From Phycisphaerales bacterium (GTDB lineage: Bacteria > Planctomycetota > Phycisphaerae > UBA1845), in NCBI GenBank assembly GCA_013140575.1, contig JABFSN010000046.1, positions 1 through 39,969 on the forward strand: a stretch of DNA of 39,969 nucleotides, in the 5' to 3' direction. The notes beneath the pieces were generated by a model that was not told the origin of the DNA, searched no databases, and saw nothing but the letters and a program-made list of their open reading frames with translations. This document shows positions 34,625-39,969 of the stretch, one piece after another. Made by a program: the position numbers and the translations under genes. Within the stretch, counting starts at the first letter, position 1, and each line of letters begins with the position of its first letter.

Positions 34625-34689
34625 CGGTGATTCCCCGTCGGCCTTCCGACGACATGCACAATACCAGCCGGTCCGCCCGCGTCCAGCGG

Positions 34690-35622
34690 CTACGATTCTT
34701 CGCTCGAACCGCGCGGCATGATCACCTGTACCGCCCCCGGGATCGCCTCGATCGTAATCGGCAGCGTCCCCATCGGCTCGCCGTCGGCCCAAACCTCCAT
34801 CGGGCCATTTCCCTCCGCCGTTGCGATCCGAATCGTTCGCGTGTTCATCATCGTCACCTGCGACAACCGCGTATGCCGGCCGGCCATAACCCGCGGCAGC
34901 AACGGAATCACCTGCCATCGCGCAATCCGGGTCACCAGACAAATGCGCAACCAACCGTCAAATGGACTGGCGTCGGGAGCGATGCGCATCGCCCCGCCGT
35001 AACTCGACGTGTTGCCCGATGCCGCCAGAAACACCGGCCCCTCGTAGACCCCGAAATCCCCCGACAACACCATCTCCGCCGTGCGATAGCTCCACAACGC
35101 ACGCAGCGTTGCGAATACGTAGGCCGACGTCCCCCGCAACGGCAGCCGGTGGTCGTTCACGTAACGCGAAACCACCGCGTCAAATCCCACGGCCGCCACC
35201 GTGCAAAAATACCGCCCCCCCGCACGTCCCAAATCGACCGACCTCGTCTCGCCGCCCAGCAGCGATCGCCCGGCCGCGGCTGAATCCGATGGAATGCCCA
35301 ACGCCCGCGCGAAGTCGTTGCATCGGCCCGCCGGCAGGATCCCCAATATCGCGGGCGCCGCTCCCGCCGACAACAGACCGTTCACCACCTCCTGAACGGT
35401 TCCGTCCCCGCCGCACGCCACCACGCACGTTTCCGCACCGTCCATCGCCGACCATCGTGCCGCGATTTCCTCCGCGTGGCCATGCCCGTGTGTCGCGACC
35501 GATTCCGCGTGTCGATCCCCCTCCTGAAGAATCCGCACGGCATGCTCCGCCGCCCGCGCCGCTCGCCGCCCGCCGGCCGCCGGATTGTAAATAATGACAA
35601 ATCGCCGTTCGTCGCCCATCAA
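34690..35622 (-). CDS. Diacylglycerol/YegS-like lipid kinase
   Basis: A 310-aa cytoplasmic or membrane-associated lipid kinase that phosphorylates diacylglycerol or a similar lipid. Motifs are IIYNPAAGG near residue 10, VVACGGDGTVQEVVNGLL near 68 (nucleotide-binding GGDGT) and ILPAGRCNDFARALGIP near 95, where GTxND is replaced by GRCND. The C-terminal beta-sandwich follows, with IAPDASPFDGWLRICLV and MEVWADGEPMG. It starts 10 bp after the LarA-like gene ends and is probably cotranscribed. Confidence 0.9.
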   Translation of the reverse strand: MMGDERRFVIIYNPAAGGRRAARAAEHAVRILQEGDRHAESVATHGHGHAEEIAARWSAMDGAETCVVACGGDGTVQEVVNGLLSAGAAPAILGILPAGRCNDFARALGIPSDSAAAGRSLLGGETRSVDLGRAGGRYFCTVAAVGFDAVVSRYVNDHRLPLRGTSAYVFATLRALWSYRTAEMVLSGDFGVYEGPVFLAASGNTSSYGGAMRIAPDASPFDGWLRICLVTRIARWQVIPLLPRVMAGRHTRLSQVTMMNTRTIRIATAEGNGPMEVWADGEPMGTLPITIEAIPGAVQVIMPRGSSEES

Positions 35623-35632
35623 CGCAACCGTG

Positions 35633-37279
35633 TCACGTCACGTCGCACATCAGAATCGGCGGACAATGGAAATACGTGATCTGCGCCTGATCGCCCGGCA
35701 TCCCCAGAAAATCCCGCGCCTGCTCGATTGCCCGATTCAAACTGGGCGCCGTATGAAAACCGATCCGGCTGGCCGCGGGCTCGCTGCGCGGCGCGACCGC
35801 TATAACCCGCCCCAAATGATCCATCCCGTGGCAGCCCCAATACCACATATACATCGGGTGCACGCCGTGATAGGCGTACGTCGTGCGGTACAGGTGGATA
35901 TAGCGTTCGTTCTCCGCGTATCGTTTTTCGAACCGCTGCTCGATTTCCGCGGGCACGCGCGTCTCCGGCAGAACCTCCTCGAAAAAATCCGCGTACGACG
36001 GGTGGTGTACTGAATGAAACTTGTATTCCAACGGATGCACTACGATCATGACGCCGCCCTTGCGCACCAATGGCTTGCCCCGGTAGAAATTGAAGAAATA
36101 CCCCGCCGCCATGCAATAGACCAGAATGGGGTTCAGTATCGAATCGACGCTGTACGGACCGATCGACGGCAGACCCACCAGCACAATATCCGCCTGGCCG
36201 TTGATCTGTATGCATTGTTGTCGGTGTACCGCATCCAGCGTCTTCTCGTGTACCGGTCCCGTTCGCCCCGCATGCACGCCGGTCAGACCGTACGGCGCGG
36301 GCAGTCCGTGATAGACCTTCCGACGGATCGGCGGCGGCAATAATCCCAATACCGCATTATTCACGCGCCGGTTCAAACGATCGTACGCCGTCCATTGCGA
36401 TTCGCGCTTCTGAAGAAAACCCAGCATATGCGCGAACGTGTCGCTGTTGAGCGTCGTCTCGATGGTGAACAAATTGACGTGTTGCGCGACGATCTCGCCC
36501 ATCCGATCGCACGACCGGTGAAAACTGCTCGTAGCCGGGTCCATGTAACTCCGCGACGTCATCAACGTCTGCACGTTATGATGCGCCCGCACGCTGCGAT
36601 ACGTCGCCAGACCCACCGGCACCGACTTGTGCCCCCCGTCCATCGTCACCAGATTGATATTGACGTAAATCAGCAAATCGGATTCGGCCGCCCGCCGGTT
36701 GATCTCCACGATTTCCCCGTGACCCGTTTCGCCCAGCAGTGTATTGCCATTCGGGTCTTCGGCATCGTGGTTATACAACCGATCCGGCCAGAATCGCCGG
36801 AACACCCGCGGTCCCACCATCCGCTTCAATTCCGCGGGCGTCACCCGCCGATGCAGGCAAATGGCGCAGATCAAATGAATGTCGGTGATGCCCGCTGCGT
36901 CCAATCGTTCCATCACCGACTCGATGATCGTCTGTCGAATGTCCGGCCGGCGCATCCGTGGCAACGGCAACGAAATATCGTCGAATGCAATCGTAACCGT
37001 CATTCCCGAACTCAAATGGGCCGACAACGGTTCGCACCCCAACGGGTGATCGATCGCATGGGCGACCGCGCCCCGCGTGTCCGCGATCCCCGGCAACGGC
37101 GGCCGCGGATAGATCACCCGCGTCCCCGTCGGCAGTCGATGCGTCTGAAACGATTCTCCGCAGTGAAACAAAAAAGGTGGATCATCCGGCCCTGCGTGGT
37201 GAATGAATGACGAATCGTTCGCCGCGATCGACGGACGTGCCGTGTCTGCCGCGCGCGTGTCAGTCATTGATGCCGTCAC
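35633..37279 (-). CDS. LarA-like (DUF2088) nickel-pincer racemase family protein
   Basis: A 548-aa member of the lactate racemase LarA family, which uses a nickel pincer nucleotide to racemise or epimerise 2-hydroxy acids. Recognisable parts are FDDISLPLPRM near residue 98, corresponding to the family's DDxxRPxP but with Leu for Arg; ICLHRRVTPAEL near 140 (conserved His); a NHD segment near 168; and GGHKSVPVGL near 217. It is longer than LarA (about 425 aa), with an extended C-terminal part. GTG at 37279 overlaps the upstream stop as GTGA; ATG at 37267 is the alternative. No larB, larC or larE cofactor genes are in the window. Substrate is unknown. Confidence 0.75.
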   Translation of the reverse strand: MTASMTDTRAADTARPSIAANDSSFIHHAGPDDPPFLFHCGESFQTHRLPTGTRVIYPRPPLPGIADTRGAVAHAIDHPLGCEPLSAHLSSGMTVTIAFDDISLPLPRMRRPDIRQTIIESVMERLDAAGITDIHLICAICLHRRVTPAELKRMVGPRVFRRFWPDRLYNHDAEDPNGNTLLGETGHGEIVEINRRAAESDLLIYVNINLVTMDGGHKSVPVGLATYRSVRAHHNVQTLMTSRSYMDPATSSFHRSCDRMGEIVAQHVNLFTIETTLNSDTFAHMLGFLQKRESQWTAYDRLNRRVNNAVLGLLPPPIRRKVYHGLPAPYGLTGVHAGRTGPVHEKTLDAVHRQQCIQINGQADIVLVGLPSIGPYSVDSILNPILVYCMAAGYFFNFYRGKPLVRKGGVMIVVHPLEYKFHSVHHPSYADFFEEVLPETRVPAEIEQRFEKRYAENERYIHLYRTTYAYHGVHPMYMWYWGCHGMDHLGRVIAVAPRSEPAASRIGFHTAPSLNRAIEQARDFLGMPGDQAQITYFHCPPILMCDVT

Positions 37280-38565
37280 GTGTTGAATCCAAATACGGAC
37301 TTGACCGTTCCGCTACCGCCGGTGAATAACGCCGAACGCAACGCACTGCGGTAGTCTTCCACGGCATGCGGACGCCCCACCAACGCCGTTAGACGTTCGC
37401 CCCACGTCGCCAGCATGTCCAACGCCAATGCACAACTGGGACGGTGCGAACCATCCGCCGACCCATTCGTCTGTTCGGCCCCATAGGCGTACGCCGCTTG
37501 AACGGTCAACGACTTGAACCAGATCGCCGTCCAGTCCACGCCTCGCGGAACGCCCGGCATCCCCACCAGCACCATCGTGCCTCCCGCTGCCGTGACCCGG
37601 ATGGCCATGTCAAGGCTTGAAGACGTCGCGATGCATTCAAACGTCAGATCAACCCCGCCCATGATCGTCGGCGGTCCCAGCTCCGGATAGTGCGCCTCCG
37701 CGTCGAACGCCGCCAGCCATTCGACAAACCGCTTGCGATGGCGCGCTGCGGGCGGCGGATCGATCACCACATCTGCGCCCAATTCCGTCGCCAGTCTCTT
37801 CTGATGGGCATACTTGGCCGACGCGATCACGCGCGCCCCGCTACCCAGAAACCGCAACGCCGCGATGGTCAACAAACCGATCGTCCCGCAGCCCATTACG
37901 AACACCGTCGCCGCATGCCGCCAGTCGGCCTTCAGCACCCCGTGCAGCACGCACGCCAGCGGCTCCGTCAACACCGCCGCACGATCCTGGATCGCGTCCG
38001 GCACCCCATGCAATTGCGACCGGTGACACACGAAATTCGACGACCACGCCCCACCCGTGTCCCGGCAATACCCCGTCTGAATGCCCGCCGATATCACGCC
38101 GCGTGTCACGTTCCGGCACAACGCCGCCTGCCCGCGCCCGCACGCCGCGCACATCGGCCGTATGCCCCGAACCCGGCATCCCAGCGCCGGCTCTAAAACC
38201 ACGCGATCCCCACAGGCCAACGCCGTCAATCGCTCCGCGGTTTCATACCTCGCCACGTCGCCGCCCAGTTCGGTCACGTCGCCGACCACCTCGTGCCCCA
38301 GCACGAATGGCACCGACGTCAACGGCGAAAAATACGTGCTCCCCTTCCCGCAGATCACGCTCAAATCCGACCCGCAGATTCCCGCCAGCCGCGGCGCCAC
38401 CCGCACCCATTCACCGTTCGGCAGCGGCTTTGCCTCCACATCTTGAACCGACACCGGGCACAAAACGCCCCATCGGCCCGTCGCCGACCGCGCGCATCGA
38501 CCCGCCCCGGCAACCTTCATCGCCACGTACCGCGGAATGCTCTTCTCGAACACGATCGCCTTCAA
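37276..38565 (-). CDS. Zinc-dependent alcohol dehydrogenase (MDR family)
   Basis: A 429-aa medium-chain dehydrogenase/reductase. The start is TTG at 38565, overlapping the HAD gene's stop as TTGA with GAGGAA seven bases upstream; it gives the expected MKAIVFEKSIPRY-type N-terminus. Catalytic zinc ligands are in GICGSDL and LGHEVVGD. The structural zinc site is GCRVRG...MCAACGRGQAALC. The Rossmann motif is VMGCGTIGLLTI, and FECIATSSSLDMAI follows. It presumably oxidises or reduces a hydroxy compound handled by the neighbouring HAD and LarA-like proteins; substrate is unknown. Confidence 0.88.
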   Translation of the reverse strand: MKAIVFEKSIPRYVAMKVAGAGRCARSATGRWGVLCPVSVQDVEAKPLPNGEWVRVAPRLAGICGSDLSVICGKGSTYFSPLTSVPFVLGHEVVGDVTELGGDVARYETAERLTALACGDRVVLEPALGCRVRGIRPMCAACGRGQAALCRNVTRGVISAGIQTGYCRDTGGAWSSNFVCHRSQLHGVPDAIQDRAAVLTEPLACVLHGVLKADWRHAATVFVMGCGTIGLLTIAALRFLGSGARVIASAKYAHQKRLATELGADVVIDPPPAARHRKRFVEWLAAFDAEAHYPELGPPTIMGGVDLTFECIATSSSLDMAIRVTAAGGTMVLVGMPGVPRGVDWTAIWFKSLTVQAAYAYGAEQTNGSADGSHRPSCALALDMLATWGERLTALVGRPHAVEDYRSALRSALFTGGSGTVKSVFGFNT

Positions 38566-39326
38566 CCGCGATTCCTCGGCAACGACCACGTCACGCACGA
38601 CCACCCGCGCCGATGGGCGATCGCCCTTAACGCCCGACGCGGATTCACCGCCGTCGCGTGTCCGACGCACCCCATCATGGGCACGTCGGCCACGCTGTCA
38701 CCGTACGCGCAACTCCGCGCCAGGTCGATCCCCACGCGCTCTGCATACGCCGCCAGTTCCCGCGCCTTCTCCGATTCGCCGAGCGGCGCTCCATCCAGCT
38801 CCCCCGTGAACCGCCCGTCGCGAACCACCAGCGTCCGCGCCACCACGTCAATCCCCGCCTTGCAGCCGCACACTTCCCGCAAATGGCCCGCCAGCGGTTC
38901 GATCAGAAAATCGATCGACCCCGTCACCAGCACAATGCGATGCCCCCGTCGAACGTGATCCGTGACGCACGCCAACGCCTCGCGGTATAGGTTTGGACGC
39001 AACACCCGTTCCAGACAATCCCGTGCCGCCTCGCGCACCCGTTTCGCATCCAGACCCGCATAATTCCGGTAAAACGCGATGTTCATCCGCGTCCGGCTAA
39101 CCCGATCGAGATACGCATAACGCAGACATCGCGCGTAGAAAAACGCAAGCCACAGCCGAAACCGCCAGTCACCCCCCCCCGCCAACCATCGGCGAACATG
39201 AACGAACTGATGGACGATGTGCGTCGCGACCAGCGTGCCGTCTACGTCGAAAAACGCCGCTTCCCGCCCCGTCGCATCGGCCGCGATCGCCCCACCCGGC
39301 ACTTCACGACGCGGCACGGGATGCAC
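38562..39326 (-). CDS. HAD-IB family phosphatase
   Basis: A 254-aa haloacid dehalogenase-type hydrolase. The nucleophile motif is FFDVDGTLV near residue 25. A helical cap with many Arg/Tyr (WLAFFYARCLRYAYLDRV) comes next, then motif II IVLVTGSIDFL near 134, and motif III/IV as EKARELAAYAERVG and CAYGDSVADVPMM near 210. The SerB/HAD-IB subgroup is commonly found beside PlsC acyltransferases, as here. GTG at 39326 overlaps plsC by 23 bp; a GTG at 39302 is a plausible shorter start. Confidence 0.85.
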   Translation of the reverse strand: MHPVPRREVPGGAIAADATGREAAFFDVDGTLVATHIVHQFVHVRRWLAGGGDWRFRLWLAFFYARCLRYAYLDRVSRTRMNIAFYRNYAGLDAKRVREAARDCLERVLRPNLYREALACVTDHVRRGHRIVLVTGSIDFLIEPLAGHLREVCGCKAGIDVVARTLVVRDGRFTGELDGAPLGESEKARELAAYAERVGIDLARSCAYGDSVADVPMMGCVGHATAVNPRRALRAIAHRRGWSCVTWSLPRNRG

Positions 39327-39969
39327 CCGGCTTGCCCAGCGACTCCACCGCCCGCTGCGCCGTGGACGTCAACTGTTGGTACGCCTGATAACGCGACGAA
39401 AAATCACCGTGCTCAGAAATGTCTCCCATTGGCACCGGCCGGCCGAACGTCACCCGCACCACGCCCGGTCGCACCAGCACCCGTCCCTTCGGCAGCAGGT
39501 CGTACGTGTTCTCGATGTGCACCGGCACGATCGGCGACTTCGCCTCCAGCGCCAGCACCGCCACCCCCAGCTTGAACGGTTGAATCTCGCCCGTCAGCGA
39601 CCTCGTCCCCTCGGGAAACAGCAGCAGCCCCTGCCCCGATGCCAGCGTCTGGGCGCATCGCCGCAGCCCCTCCATCCCGTCCGCGTTGCGGTCCACCGGA
39701 ATCGTGTCGCACAGCGATCCGAACACCCACGACTTCACCCGGTTGTTGAAAAAATAATCCGCCGCCCCGGCGATATAAACCCGCCGCCCCGCCTCCCGAA
39801 TCGCCGGCGCCACCGCCGTCAACACCGCCGCCGAATCCAGATGCGACGAGTGATTCGCCGCCAGGATGAACGGTCCTTCTCGCGGAATGTGTTCCAATCC
39901 CCTCGCCTCGACCCGCACCCAACTGTGAAAAAACAGCCCCACGCCCCCACGCACCGCCCAGCGCAGCGG
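39304..39969 (-). CDS. 1-acyl-glycerol-phosphate acyltransferase (PlsC-like), 5' partial
   Basis: Membrane-associated acyltransferase. The frame is open to the window edge, and the only start seen, GTG at 39954, may be internal. Catalytic motif I is NHSSHLDSAAV, motif II is the DTIPVDRNAD segment, motif III is LLLFPEGTRS, and motif IV is SPIVPVHIE. It probably makes phosphatidic acid or a related acylated intermediate. It is the first visible gene of the set leading to the HAD phosphatase, dehydrogenase, LarA-like protein and lipid kinase. Confidence 0.88.
   Translation of the reverse strand, partial: PLRWAVRGGVGLFFHSWVRVEARGLEHIPREGPFILAANHSSHLDSAAVLTAVAPAIREAGRRVYIAGAADYFFNNRVKSWVFGSLCDTIPVDRNADGMEGLRRCAQTLASGQGLLLFPEGTRSLTGEIQPFKLGVAVLALEAKSPIVPVHIENTYDLLPKGRVLVRPGVVRVTFGRPVPMGDISEHGDFSSRYQAYQQLTSTAQRAVESLGKPGASRAAS

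Overview
The window is a high-GC bacterial chromosome segment. Gene content is nearly contiguous, many genes overlap by 4 bp (ATGA, GTGA or TTGA), and GTG/TTG starts are common. FG-GAP lipoprotein, EboB-like TatD hydrolase, NapC-type multihaem cytochromes, fused alpha/beta E1 and STAS-led pilus genes together suggest a member of the Planctomycetota or a relative. That placement is inference; no rRNA or other marker is present. No tRNA, rRNA, CRISPR array, transposase or integrase was seen.

Layout. Positions 1-5.9 kb: the 3' part of a large secreted lipoprotein with seven FG-GAP repeats, a TatD-type hydrolase, a solitary HicB-like gene, and two intergenic regions filled with short hairpin repeats. 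One of these regions holds a 162-bp tandem duplication. Positions 5.9-12.5 kb, minus strand: a tryptophan operon transcribed as trpL-trpD-trpC-trpB-trpA-aroF-trpE. Its leader has a good sigma70 promoter, a 28-codon leader peptide with three Trp codons that appears to start at the first transcribed base, and a complete set of alternative hairpins ending in a terminator. trpF and trpG are absent from the cluster.

Positions 12.6-22.8 kb, plus strand: a 12-gene operon for a type IV pilus or type II secretion-like machine (STAS protein, PilB, PilT, PilC, PilM, PilN, PilO, a PilP/GspC-like protein and five pilin or pseudopilin-type proteins). The last pseudopilin carries an Asp-rich, probably calcium-binding insertion. 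Positions 23.0-27.0 kb: two adjacent multihaem cytochromes with 10 and 11 CxxCH motifs; the second is fused to a cytochrome b561-like membrane domain. They probably form a quinone-linked electron transfer module.

Positions 27.3-34.3 kb: an orphan hypothetical gene, a fused 2-oxoacid dehydrogenase E1, a glutaryl-CoA-dehydrogenase-like flavoprotein, a GH20-type glycosidase and a shortened ketosynthase-like protein that lacks the active-site cysteine. Positions 34.35-39.97 kb, minus strand: a coupled gene set (PlsC acyltransferase, HAD-IB phosphatase, zinc alcohol dehydrogenase, LarA-like protein, YegS/diacylglycerol kinase, small unknown) that looks like a lipid-related module. The observation most worth following is the leaderless trp attenuator.
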